DNA of 55,463 bases from Peptococcaceae bacterium (GTDB taxonomy: Bacteria; Bacillota; Desulfitobacteriia; Desulfitobacteriales; Syntrophobotulaceae), in assembly GCA_009782825.1 (NCBI GenBank), contig WRII01000010.1:1-55463 (forward strand), in the 5' to 3' direction. Below the pieces are notes generated by a model that ran no database searches, was not told the DNA's origin, and saw nothing but the letters and a program-made list of their open reading frames with translations. A program made the position numbers and the translations under genes. This document shows positions 16,433 to 25,344 of the stretch, piece after piece. Position 1 is the first letter of the stretch. Every line of letters starts with the position of its first letter.

Positions 16433-18160
16433 CTATGCATCACCAGATTGTACCTCACAAGTTTTCTTCCAAAAGGTTATTCCATAAGACTGAACCCGTT
16501 TAATAGCGTTTCCCAAAAAAGCGTCCTGATATCTTTGTGTTTCAATTTGTGTCATAGCTTCCTGCGTCAGACGCGGAATATCTTTCGCTTCCTTAGCATG
16601 TTTAATTTCTATGATCAGCCCCAGGGAGCCATCAGTGGTCGTGAGAAGGAGGTCGCTTCTTCCATTGCCAGACTCGCGGTTGGATTTAATGGCCCAATCC
16701 GCTCCGCACCCGATCAAAAGCCCTGTGAGAAAGCCATGATAATAATACTCATAATTATCAAAGTAGCTAATGGTCACACGCAGCTGATTCTCTAGAATTT
16801 CTTTAATCGTATCACAGTCAGCCTGCAAAAAGGCGTGATACAACCGCTGGAGTTCCGACTTTGTTCTGGCATTAGTGAGCTGCCCGCGAAACCATTTCCG
16901 GATTTTTTCAATAAAGATTTCCCGCACTTCAAGGTTGGGGATAAGCAGTTTGACAGATTCTGATGGCAGACTCATTGGTTCCTTGGCTCTTGTCAGATAT
17001 CCGGTAAGAAAAAGCACACTCCATACATGATCAATGTCTTCATCAAGTTCGGAATAAGTAAGATCTTCTCTAATGATCTTTGTCACAGCTCTTCCGGCAA
17101 CAAGCTCTTCGATTTCGGTTCGGGTAACGGTATCGGCTTTATCAACAAAGTGTCTGACCAAATCATTGGAGCTGGTATTGTTCCAATAAGCTTTGGGCCG
17201 GACATCAGGATCCGCCACAAGTTCAGCCACATGGTTAATGATATCCCAAGGACAATACATACTCGTGTTCCCAAAACGGTAGCCGTTGTACCATTCTCGC
17301 AGATCATCATACGCAAAGGAGAGGCTATAGTCATCCAGTATCTTTCTGACCTCATTGTCTGTGAAACCAAAGTGCTCATGGTGGAGTTTATTTGTGATGG
17401 AGTTGATTTTAGGGTTGTTGATTCCGGTAAAAATGCTCTCTCGAGAAATACGGAGGCAGCCTGTTACAACAGCAAATTCCAAAGATGTGTTGGTCTTGAA
17501 TGCTTCTCCCAAAAAAACACGCAAAAAATCAATCATATCATCATAGTAGCCGTTGTGGAAGGCTTTATCCAAGGGAACATCATACTCATCAACCAGAAGA
17601 AGGGCCTTTTGCCCATAGTGTTTTTGGAGTATCCGGCAGAGAAATTTTACACTGATCTCGAGTTGCTGTTGTGTGGCTGTTTGAGATTTTAAAGCCGCAA
17701 ATGTCTTCTGGTCATCCCTGTCCAAGTGTCGGCTTTCCGCCAAAAAAGCCAGCCGGTCACATTCAAATGCCACCTGATAAGCAATTCGTCTCAAAGCATC
17801 CACAAAGGTTCTCCCCTGACAGCTTTTTAGACTCAGAAAAATTACAGGATACCGATTCATATAGCGCTCGCAGAGATCCTGTTCATTCATAATCTCCAGC
17901 CCGGCAAAGAGCCCTTTAGGATCTTGCCCGGCCCTGGTTGGCTCTGGGTGAATCCCAGCCGGCTCTGGGTCTATTTCAAAAAATGCCTGCAACATGCTCA
18001 TTGTCAGCGTTTTTCCAAACCGGCGCGGCCGGGTAAAGAGATTAACTTCCCCTCTGGTTTGCAATAATACCCTTATAAATGATGTTTTATCCACATAATA
18101 GAAATTGTTTGTGCGTATTTTTTCAAAGCTGTCTGTCCCCACAGGTAAGATTTGATTCAT
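16433..18160 (-). CDS. AAA-ATPase-like / PD-(D/E)XK nuclease-domain protein
   Basis: A 575-residue protein of the family pairing an N-terminal AAA-ATPase-like domain with a C-terminal PDDEXK_9 (DUF1703) domain. Walker A is TRPRRFGKT at 43-51 and Walker B is LLLVDEYD near residue 190. The nuclease core reads GRSDLLL then LIIEIKHA near residue 530, giving the D-(x)n-ExK pattern. These genes are abundant and multi-copy in gut and sediment Clostridia and Bacteroidetes; their role is unproven. Here it sits between DUF512 and der, which are normally adjacent, and it has its own promoter, so it looks inserted. Confidence 0.88.
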   Translation of the reverse strand: MNQILPVGTDSFEKIRTNNFYYVDKTSFIRVLLQTRGEVNLFTRPRRFGKTLTMSMLQAFFEIDPEPAGIHPEPTRAGQDPKGLFAGLEIMNEQDLCERYMNRYPVIFLSLKSCQGRTFVDALRRIAYQVAFECDRLAFLAESRHLDRDDQKTFAALKSQTATQQQLEISVKFLCRILQKHYGQKALLLVDEYDVPLDKAFHNGYYDDMIDFLRVFLGEAFKTNTSLEFAVVTGCLRISRESIFTGINNPKINSITNKLHHEHFGFTDNEVRKILDDYSLSFAYDDLREWYNGYRFGNTSMYCPWDIINHVAELVADPDVRPKAYWNNTSSNDLVRHFVDKADTVTRTEIEELVAGRAVTKIIREDLTYSELDEDIDHVWSVLFLTGYLTRAKEPMSLPSESVKLLIPNLEVREIFIEKIRKWFRGQLTNARTKSELQRLYHAFLQADCDTIKEILENQLRVTISYFDNYEYYYHGFLTGLLIGCGADWAIKSNRESGNGRSDLLLTTTDGSLGLIIEIKHAKEAKDIPRLTQEAMTQIETQRYQDAFLGNAIKRVQSYGITFWKKTCEVQSGDA

Positions 18161-18203
18161 ATCCTGATCACTCCCTCATCGCCCATAACCCTAATGTACT
18201 GTC

Positions 18204-18233
18204 AGTATAGCACAGGGTGGCCTACGGCCACAA
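18204..18233 (-). promoter_or_regulatory. Putative promoter of the AAA/PD-(D/E)XK gene
   Basis: On the minus strand TTGTGG (18228-18233) and TATACT (18204-18209) are separated by 18 bases, 44 bases before the start codon. The same two hexamers occur at the promoter of the second Ser/Thr kinase (47042-47070). A short hairpin (GGTGGCC/GGCCAC) overlaps the spacer. Confidence 0.5.
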
Positions 18234-18263
18234 CCAAGCCTGGATCAGGCCTGGATCAGGGAA

Positions 18264-19667
18264 TCAGGATCCAATAGCCTCCAAAAATCCCCGGGCGCTG
18301 CTATCAACAATCCTAGCTCGTCCGCCCAGTTTCTCCTCAAGCCACTTGACCGAATGCCCGTCGAGAAAAATATCCTCATCTGCTTTCAACATAACACGAG
18401 GAATCACGAATTCCTCTCCTCCAAGATCCCCCACCTGTTCGGCAATATCTGTGGCAGTTACCAAACCAGCCACTGTGATTTCCGGCCCAAAAAAAGTGTT
18501 GCGAATGGGATGAATATGGATCTCCTCCGCTAGGCCCGCATAGGAAGGAGAGTTCTCTCTTGTCCAAGCCAAACATTTTTGTAAGAACGGCGCCCCTAGC
18601 ATTCCCGTAATAAGATGGCGCACTTGTAACTTGGCAGCCGTTTGCAACACTCTATGTGCATGGCTCCAGCCGCCCTCCTCAAGCAGCACCTGCAACTCTT
18701 CCCGAAAAGAGCTCAACATGCCAACCCCGTTTTCTATCTGCTCAAACCCATCGTACTCCCCCGGAGGTGGTATGTCGCGCCCGCATGCCAAATAGAACTC
18801 ATCGGCAAAATAAACAAGGTTTTTGCCGAACCGCTCTCTCAAGTCCTCTTGCCATCTGTTCCCTTCATCAAGAATACCCGCACATTCCTGCGGCGTCAAG
18901 CCCCGCAGAGGATTCAAGTGATCGCGGAAGCGCGTCAGTCCTACCGGAACCACCCCAATGGTAGATACCCGAGGATAGAGAGACGCCAATCGATGCACTG
19001 TATGATTCAGAACATCTCCATCATTGTATCCTGGCACCAGGACGATCTGTGTATGCATGTCAATCCCCTTTTGGGCTAAGCGAACCAGCTGTTTAGGCAG
19101 GTTGGCCGCTGCAGGGGTTCCCATCATGCGCACGCGAATTTCCGGATCCCAGGCATGGACCGAGATATGCAGGGGACTCACCCCCAGGGTCAGAATGCGC
19201 GCAAACTCTTCTTCCCCCACATTGGTCAGCGTAATATAATTCCCCCGGCTCACAGACATGCGGTAGTCATCGTCAAATTCATAGAGAGAGGCTCTAAGGC
19301 CCGGCGGCATTTGCTGAACGAAACAAAACACGCAATTATTATGGCATACCTTGAGCCCGTCCAGGGCCACATCAGCAAAGGTGATACCCAGATGCTCTTC
19401 TGGATGACACTCAATATCCAGCTCCCACAGTTCATCCTGGTCTCCTTTAGCAATAGTCAGGGTATAGGCTTCCTCGCTGGTTCCATATTGGAAATCCAGG
19501 ATGTCTGTTATCCTTTGACCATCTACCGAAATCACTCTATCTCCAGGTTCAATGCCAAGCTCAGCCGCAATGCCCTGAGGATCCACATGAGAAATGAGGA
19601 GTCCTGGCTGTTTCAGCTGTGTCGGCTGTGTCGGCGGATTGGGAGAAGCTTGTACTGTTTGTTTCAT
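18264..19667 (-). CDS. DUF512-family radical-SAM-like protein with PDZ domain
   Basis: A 467-residue Clostridia-typical protein. An N-terminal PDZ-like domain (residues 20-75, GIAAELGIEPGDRVISVDGQ) precedes a radical SAM barrel whose cluster motif is CHNNCVFC (Cys108, Cys112, Cys115). The C-terminal DUF512 domain follows. The family is conserved next to der in Clostridia, which matches this location except for the inserted ATPase gene. Its substrate is unknown. Its ATG overlaps the stop of the acetyltransferase gene by four bases, showing translational coupling. Confidence 0.9.
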   Translation of the reverse strand: MKQTVQASPNPPTQPTQLKQPGLLISHVDPQGIAAELGIEPGDRVISVDGQRITDILDFQYGTSEEAYTLTIAKGDQDELWELDIECHPEEHLGITFADVALDGLKVCHNNCVFCFVQQMPPGLRASLYEFDDDYRMSVSRGNYITLTNVGEEEFARILTLGVSPLHISVHAWDPEIRVRMMGTPAAANLPKQLVRLAQKGIDMHTQIVLVPGYNDGDVLNHTVHRLASLYPRVSTIGVVPVGLTRFRDHLNPLRGLTPQECAGILDEGNRWQEDLRERFGKNLVYFADEFYLACGRDIPPPGEYDGFEQIENGVGMLSSFREELQVLLEEGGWSHAHRVLQTAAKLQVRHLITGMLGAPFLQKCLAWTRENSPSYAGLAEEIHIHPIRNTFFGPEITVAGLVTATDIAEQVGDLGGEEFVIPRVMLKADEDIFLDGHSVKWLEEKLGGRARIVDSSARGFLEAIGS

Positions 19668-20128
19668 GTATTTCTGTATTTGTATTGAAAGTAATGGCTC
19701 TTTCTTTCAAATCCAAAATCCTGATACAGCAAAGCCCCCATGTCAGAAGCTGTTACCTGAACTATACCACACCCATGTTCTTTTGCCTCATGGACGATTA
19801 AACCTAATAATTTCTTCGCAACTCCTTTTCTCCTATACGGCTTTAATGTATACATACTGGACACTATGCCAATTCGCCCTGTCTCATTTCCGTAATACGG
19901 GGGCTTTTCCACAAGTGATACCCCGCTTGTCGCTATAATTGTCTCGTTATCAATCCCTAACCAAGATATAAATGTATTATCATTGAAATGCCTGACATAG
20001 TAATCATGGAGCGGGCCCGCCAGCTCTGTTATTGCTTCTGCCCCTTCTTCCTGAAGTTGTTGTTTCCTTAATTCAATAAGTCGAATGACATCCGTTAATC
20101 CTGATTTTCTATAAATAATTTCGTCCAT
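19664..20128 (-). CDS. GNAT-family N-acetyltransferase
   Basis: A 154-residue acetyl-CoA-dependent transferase. The GNAT core is visible: YTLKPYRRKGVAKKLLGLIVHEA supplies the R/Q-x-x-G-x-G/A pyrophosphate-binding loop (RRKGVA), and GALLYQDFGF is the usual C-terminal strand-helix. The acceptor cannot be told from sequence. It ends overlapping the DUF512 start and follows the ftsW/rodA gene by 13 bases, so it belongs to the same operon. Confidence 0.88.
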   Translation of the reverse strand: MDEIIYRKSGLTDVIRLIELRKQQLQEEGAEAITELAGPLHDYYVRHFNDNTFISWLGIDNETIIATSGVSLVEKPPYYGNETGRIGIVSSMYTLKPYRRKGVAKKLLGLIVHEAKEHGCGIVQVTASDMGALLYQDFGFERKSHYFQYKYRNT

Positions 20129-20141
20129 TCAAACACCCTCC

Positions 20142-21353
20142 TCAAATAGTCTCTGTCCCGCTGCCTTGAATGCTTGGGGGAGATCCTTGTTCATCGTTCG
20201 GAGTGGCGTTTTTGTCTGAGACTCCGCTCTTAGAAATTCGAGACGCCCTCACCTTAACCTCCTTGGTCATTCCCCGGGAAATATTGAGCAGAATACCCAC
20301 CTCAAACAAGGAAATCAGCAGCGACGTCCCCCCATAAGATACCAAAGGCAGCGTTACCCCTGTTATCGGCATCACGCCAATAGCAGCGCAAATATTGATA
20401 CCACTCTGAATAGCGATCAAGCTGGACACTCCAAATCCCAGCAATCGGCCAAAGTGATCCTGACAACGATAGGAAACATAATAACAGCGCATGATAAACA
20501 AGGCCAATCCCAACAAAAACACCACAGCTCCAAAAAACCCCAGTTCCTGCCCAATCACTGAGAAAATCATATCATTATAACTTTCCGGTAGTGCCCTAGC
20601 CCCCGCATTGCCGCCCATGCCAATGCCAAACAGTCCACCCATAGCTAAAACATATTGAGACAAAGCTGTTTGATGACCAATATCAGTAAAATTGTTCCAT
20701 GGATCCAACCATCCTTGTATTCTCGGGTGAGTGGAAATATACATCCATCCCAGGCACAAGGCTGTGGGAATGCCGACGACGAAATAGCGCAACGACAGCC
20801 CTGTCTGAAACAACATAGCCGTAAGAGTCGCCAGCATAATCACTCCAGAACCCAAATCCTCCGTCAAAACCAGCACAGTAATCCCCAGCACCAGCAGACA
20901 CGGCCACCATGCATCCCGAAACCTCCTTACCGGGTATTGGTCAAAATTATGAGCCAGGAAAATGACAATAGCCAGTTTCGCCAATTCGGAGGGCTGCAGC
21001 TGAAGGCCAAAAATATTAACCCAGCGCGCCGCGTCATTGCTCTGAACACCAATACCGGGAACATGAGCCAAGATAAGCAATCCGCCAACAGCAACAAGAG
21101 CCACGCCGCATATCCTGCGCCACTTGTTGAAAGGAATCATAAAAGCTAATAAAGCCGCAGCCAAACCAAAGAAAGCCCACATGAGCTGCAACAAGAAAAG
21201 GTGGTAAACCGTGTTTCCCTGCTGGTAAGAAAACCTCGCTCCCGCGCTGAGAACCATAACAAGCCCAAAAGCAAGAATAATAAAAGCCAACGCAGCCAAT
21301 AAAAGATCGGGTTTTTGGAATTTCCGTTTTCTTTTCCCTTTCTCTTTTGCCAT
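20142..21353 (-). CDS. FtsW/RodA/SpoVE-family peptidoglycan polymerase
   Basis: A polytopic SEDS protein of about 403 residues that polymerises lipid II into glycan strands with a partner class B penicillin-binding protein. About ten membrane segments are visible. Family signatures include LGLQLQPSELAKLAIVIFLA, LTEDLGSGVIM (with the catalytic-type Asp) and GVTLPLVSYGGTSLL near the C-terminus. Which paralogue it is (division, elongation or spore cortex) cannot be decided; no penicillin-binding protein is adjacent. I place the start at 21353 behind GGGGG; the frame remains open to 21392. The C-terminal tail after ISRGM is hydrophilic and unusually long. Confidence 0.88.
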   Translation of the reverse strand: MAKEKGKRKRKFQKPDLLLAALAFIILAFGLVMVLSAGARFSYQQGNTVYHLFLLQLMWAFFGLAAALLAFMIPFNKWRRICGVALVAVGGLLILAHVPGIGVQSNDAARWVNIFGLQLQPSELAKLAIVIFLAHNFDQYPVRRFRDAWWPCLLVLGITVLVLTEDLGSGVIMLATLTAMLFQTGLSLRYFVVGIPTALCLGWMYISTHPRIQGWLDPWNNFTDIGHQTALSQYVLAMGGLFGIGMGGNAGARALPESYNDMIFSVIGQELGFFGAVVFLLGLALFIMRCYYVSYRCQDHFGRLLGFGVSSLIAIQSGINICAAIGVMPITGVTLPLVSYGGTSLLISLFEVGILLNISRGMTKEVKVRASRISKSGVSDKNATPNDEQGSPPSIQGSGTETI

Positions 21354-21408
21354 GATCCCCCTCGGAATGGATTTATATCTTGATTTTACCATAAAGCTTC
21401 AACATAGA

Positions 21409-21445
21409 GAACCCCCGGAAAGAGAGAATCTCTTTCCGGGGGTTC
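21409..21445 (-). terminator. Perfect 17-bp hairpin between ispH-rpsA and ftsW/rodA
   Basis: Arms 21409-21425 and 21429-21445 are fully complementary around a three-base loop. The hairpin lies just after the ispH-rpsA stop on the minus strand. Neither strand has a long T tract after it, so it may be a partial terminator or an RNA-stabilising structure separating high S1 expression from the downstream genes. Confidence 0.7.
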
Positions 21446-21459
21446 AAGGATTCAGTATA

Positions 21460-23856
21460 TCAGGAACTTCCGGACTCCTCAGTCGAATCCCTTTCCTCAG
21501 AAAGATCATTTTTTTCCTCAGAAAGATCATCCTCCACAGAATCAGGCACTTCCTGCTCAGGCTGCCCTTTCTCGCCAATATCCGTGTCACCCTCAATATC
21601 CGTGTCACCCTCCGTACCCGTGTCACCCTCCGTACCCACGTCAGCCTCAGTATCCGCGTCAATCTCAGTGTCCGCGTCACCCTCAGTACCCGCGTCAATC
21701 TTAGTAACTGCGCCAATCTCAGTATCCGCGTCACCCTCAGTGGCCGCGTCAACCGGGGTACCCGCATCCACCGAAGTGGCCGCGTCACCCTTATTGGCCG
21801 CATCAGCCATAAACAACTCAGGGTTCTGCTCCAACAGATATTCGCGTATACTAAGGCTCATGCGCCTCTCTTCCGGTTTGCATTCAATGACCTTAGCCGA
21901 AATCGCATCGCCCACATGAACCACATCTTCAACCTTAGGGATACGATGAGGAGCGATCTGAGAAATATGCACCAAGGCATCCACTCCATCCTCAAGCTGA
22001 ACAAAAGCCCCAAAGGTCGCAATGCGTACCACCGTCCCTTGGACAGTGGCCCCAACAGTATACCTGTCCGCCACACCCTCCCAAGGATTCGCCTTCAACT
22101 GCTTCAACCCCAAAGACACCTTGCCCGAGGTCGGATCAACAGACAGGATTTTAACTCGAATCGCAGAGTTAACACTGAGCACTTCCGAAGGATGCTGGAT
22201 TCTGGAAAAAGCTATATCGGAAATATGCAGCAGCCCATCAATCCCTCCAATATCAATAAAAGCTCCAAATTTAGTCAGCCGTTGAACAACACCTTCAATC
22301 ACATCTCCCACCTTTAAGGTGGCCAAAACCTCAGTGCGTCTCGATTCCTGCTCCTCATTCAAAATAACCTTCTGAGACAGCACCAGCTTTTTCTTGGATT
22401 CGTCATACTCCAAGACCCTGAGACGCAGCTCTTGTCCCACAAAAACAGACAAGTCCTCAACAAACCCCTGCTGAATTTGAGACGCCGGCACAAACCCCCG
22501 CATGCCCAAATCCACAAGAAGACCCCCCTTGACACACTCCATCACCCTGGCGCGAATCTCTTCTTTGGTTTCAAAAGCCTTAGCCAGCTGTTCCCGGGCC
22601 TCAATCTCAGCCGCCCTGCGTTTAGAGAGCACCGGATGTCCCTCTTCATTTTCCACCCGCAGCACCACAGCCGTAACAACATCCCCCAACTGAACAACAT
22701 CTTCAGCCCGAGCCACCTTCGTCGAAGCCAGTTCCGCCAGAGGAATAACCCCTTCAGATTTCCAAGAGATATCAATAAAAACTTCATCATTGGAGATCTT
22801 GACAACCGCGCCGGAAACCAGCGCCCCTTTGTAGAGCTGGGGAAGAGACCCCGTATACTCTTCCATAGTATCGGGAAACTCATCCTCTGCCAAGCTTGCT
22901 CCCGGGGACGATTCAGCCCCGGAATCCGCTGGCACTGCCGTTTCGGGATCCGCTGCCGTTTCGGGATCCGCCGGCACTGCCGTTTCGGGATCCGGCGCCA
23001 CATGCTCCGGTGCTAAATTGTCCTGAGTGATAAATTCTTCTGACATTTTTGTGTAGACCTCCTCAATAATCCAATCTGGTGTCGACGCCCCGGCTGTCAA
23101 CCCGGCACTCCGACAATCGCGAAACCAGATCGGTTGAATTTCACCTGCTGTATCAATCAGGTAAGTTCGCGTTTTCTTTTCGCAAATATCCGCGAGTTGG
23201 CGTGTGTTAGAACTTGTTTGACTGCCGACCACAATCATCACATCAGACTCTTCGGCCAACTCCGCCGCCGCCTCTTGACGTTCATGGGTCGCCAAGCAAA
23301 TTGTATCATAAACGATCAATTGATCGGTATGCCGCCTCAGCTCTTCAACAATACCATTAAATTGGCTTCGAGACAAGGTTGTTTGAGCAATAACGGATAA
23401 ATTCGGATAATGCCCCATACTCTGCGCCTCATCCAGGGACGAGACAACAGCCGCATTCCGGCCTGCCCACCCCAGCAACCCTTGAACCTCTGGATGGGCA
23501 CGATCCCCCACAATCACCACAAACCCCGATTGAGACGCTTCCAGCGCGCGCATCTGAGCCTTCTTCACAAAAGGGCATGTGGCATCCACAACTTGAATCC
23601 CCCGGCGTTCACTCTCCGCAAAAACCTGTGGCGGCGCTCCGTGAGAGCGAATGACCAATTTTTGATTCGATTCAACCTCATCCAAGACACGAACAACCCT
23701 GACCCCCTTATCCGCCAAGGCATTAACCACTTGAGCGTTATGGATCAGCGGACCCCATGAACAAATAGGCCCTTGGGCGCTTTCCTGCTCCGCAAGTTCG
23801 ATGGCCCGTTTGACGCCAAAGCAAAACCCCGCTTTCCGCGCCTGCACAACCCTCAA
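21460..23856 (-). CDS. ispH: IspH / ribosomal protein S1 fusion protein
   Basis: A 798-residue fusion. Residues 1-285 are IspH (LytB), the [4Fe-4S] reductase that makes IPP and DMAPP in the last MEP-pathway step, with cluster ligands Cys12, Cys94 and Cys187. A Pro/Glu/Ala linker (repeats of DPETA) leads into four S1 RNA-binding domains (about 335-680), as in S1 proteins of Clostridia. Residues 683-798 are an acidic tail of degenerate T-E-G-D-A/T repeats not usual in the family. The start is TTG at 23856, ten bases after GGGGGG. It follows plsC in the common cmk-plsC-ispH order. Confidence 0.93.
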   Translation of the reverse strand: MRVVQARKAGFCFGVKRAIELAEQESAQGPICSWGPLIHNAQVVNALADKGVRVVRVLDEVESNQKLVIRSHGAPPQVFAESERRGIQVVDATCPFVKKAQMRALEASQSGFVVIVGDRAHPEVQGLLGWAGRNAAVVSSLDEAQSMGHYPNLSVIAQTTLSRSQFNGIVEELRRHTDQLIVYDTICLATHERQEAAAELAEESDVMIVVGSQTSSNTRQLADICEKKTRTYLIDTAGEIQPIWFRDCRSAGLTAGASTPDWIIEEVYTKMSEEFITQDNLAPEHVAPDPETAVPADPETAADPETAVPADSGAESSPGASLAEDEFPDTMEEYTGSLPQLYKGALVSGAVVKISNDEVFIDISWKSEGVIPLAELASTKVARAEDVVQLGDVVTAVVLRVENEEGHPVLSKRRAAEIEAREQLAKAFETKEEIRARVMECVKGGLLVDLGMRGFVPASQIQQGFVEDLSVFVGQELRLRVLEYDESKKKLVLSQKVILNEEQESRRTEVLATLKVGDVIEGVVQRLTKFGAFIDIGGIDGLLHISDIAFSRIQHPSEVLSVNSAIRVKILSVDPTSGKVSLGLKQLKANPWEGVADRYTVGATVQGTVVRIATFGAFVQLEDGVDALVHISQIAPHRIPKVEDVVHVGDAISAKVIECKPEERRMSLSIREYLLEQNPELFMADAANKGDAATSVDAGTPVDAATEGDADTEIGAVTKIDAGTEGDADTEIDADTEADVGTEGDTGTEGDTDIEGDTDIGEKGQPEQEVPDSVEDDLSEEKNDLSEERDSTEESGSS

Positions 23857-23949
23857 TTTTCGGTTGCCCCCCTTTTATTTTATTCTAGTTCGCTAATCGT
23901 CACAAAATCCCTTCTTTCTTACATTTTTTGCGATAATAATCGCCTCTTA

Positions 23950-24543
23950 TCATCCTCCCAACATAGAAATGCTCTCCATAATCGCCGCCGCGATATATGT
24001 GCGGCGCTCCCGTTTATTCTCCGGCATATCCATAGCCTCCAGATACAAAGGATCTCCAATCATAATCCGGGTTCTGCCGCGAAATCCCTTCTTCCGGCCT
24101 CTCACCTTCATGATGCGAACCGGGATGACAGGCGCTTTCGATTTTTCCGCAATGAGCCCTACCCCATCAAAGGCCTTGTTCAGTTCGCCCGTTCCGGAAC
24201 GCGTTCCTTCCGGAAAAATCGCCAACACCTTTCCCTCCCTAAGAAGGGACACCGAATACCGGATGGCGCTGACATCGCCCTCGCCCCGGCTCACAGGAAA
24301 ACCGCCGCACTTGGCAAACAACCACCCCAAAACAGGAATGTCAAACAGAGATTGTTTCCCCATGAAGTGTAAGACCCGCCCCGGCATAGCACACGCCAAA
24401 AACACAGGATCGCAGACAGTAACATGGTTCGACGCGACAATACAAGACCCCTCAGCCGGAACATTGTGAGCCCCCTCCACACGGCACCCAACACTCTTCA
24501 CCAAGACACGGGCTATAGGAAGCAGGATTTTGTATAGAGTCAC
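23950..24543 (-). CDS. plsC: 1-acyl-sn-glycerol-3-phosphate acyltransferase
   Basis: A 197-residue membrane-bound acyltransferase that converts lysophosphatidate to phosphatidate. The catalytic HX4D motif is NHVTVCD (His40, Asp45), and FPEGTRS near residue 121 is the glycerol-phosphate binding motif. It acts one step after PlsY, encoded 9 kb downstream. Its ATG overlaps the cmk stop by four bases. Confidence 0.95.
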   Translation of the reverse strand: MTLYKILLPIARVLVKSVGCRVEGAHNVPAEGSCIVASNHVTVCDPVFLACAMPGRVLHFMGKQSLFDIPVLGWLFAKCGGFPVSRGEGDVSAIRYSVSLLREGKVLAIFPEGTRSGTGELNKAFDGVGLIAEKSKAPVIPVRIMKVRGRKKGFRGRTRIMIGDPLYLEAMDMPENKRERRTYIAAAIMESISMLGG

Positions 24544-25214
24544 GGCCTCACCCCCCTCACCAATTCAAGCACCCTTTCAACCACTTCGTCAAAAGCCATA
24601 TAAGATGTGTCAATCAACACAGCATCCTCCGCCTGCACCATGGGGGCCGCCGCCCTCTGGGCATCCTGGCGGTCCCGGGCCTCCATATCCTCCATGACGC
24701 GCTCAATATCCACATCCCGGCCCTGTTCGCGCAAATCTTTCTGACGTCTCCGAGCACGCTCCCGCAAATCCGCCGTCAAAAAAATCTTCACCGGGGCATT
24801 AGGCAGCACACAACTGCCAATATCCCGGCCATCCAGCACTATCGAATTCTCCAAAGCCTTACGTCGCTGAAGTTCAGTGAGATATGTGCGAACACCGGGA
24901 ACAACCGCCACAGCTGAAGCCCCCGCCGACACTTGCGGTGTGCGGATCGCCTCCGTAACATCAGTCTCATCACAGAAGATTCGGTAATGCTCAACATCGA
25001 AATCCAGCGTCGTTTCACGAACCACGCCCGCCAAAGCATCAGCATCGGCCAGGTCGATAGCCTGCTCCAGCGCCTTCCACGCGAAAGCCCGATACATGGC
25101 TCCTGTATCCAGATACAAGATACCCAGCCTCCGGGCCACCTCACGGGCAACAGAGCTTTTCCCCGCACCGGCCGGACCATCAATAGCGACATGCAAAAGA
25201 TTGTTTTTAGTCAT
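24540..25214 (-). CDS. cmk: Cytidylate kinase
   Basis: A 224-residue nucleoside monophosphate kinase that phosphorylates CMP and dCMP with ATP. The P-loop GPAGAGKS is at 14-21, followed by YLDTGAMYRA, the NMP-binding region and LDGRDIGSCVLP. The C-terminal LID-type arginines (RERARRRQKDL) and RDRQDAQRAAAP motif are present. It heads the plsC-ispH/rpsA unit. A short GCTGA/TCAGC palindrome lies upstream at 25253-25266. Confidence 0.96.
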   Translation of the reverse strand: MTKNNLLHVAIDGPAGAGKSSVAREVARRLGILYLDTGAMYRAFAWKALEQAIDLADADALAGVVRETTLDFDVEHYRIFCDETDVTEAIRTPQVSAGASAVAVVPGVRTYLTELQRRKALENSIVLDGRDIGSCVLPNAPVKIFLTADLRERARRRQKDLREQGRDVDIERVMEDMEARDRQDAQRAAAPMVQAEDAVLIDTSYMAFDEVVERVLELVRGVRP

Positions 25215-25344
25215 AAATTCTTACACCCTAATCTCATGATAGCTTCAGGATAGCTGAAATATCAGCAACCCGAAAAATACCGACGGCCAAGCTGATCATA
25301 AATCAACTTGATATTCGCGGCCCCTTAGGAAAAATTATAGCATA

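Noticed and set aside
21584..21919. Plus-strand Ser/Pro/Val-rich frame opposite the IspH/S1 tail
   Set aside because: Antisense reading of the acidic repeat; no start signal and no independent features.
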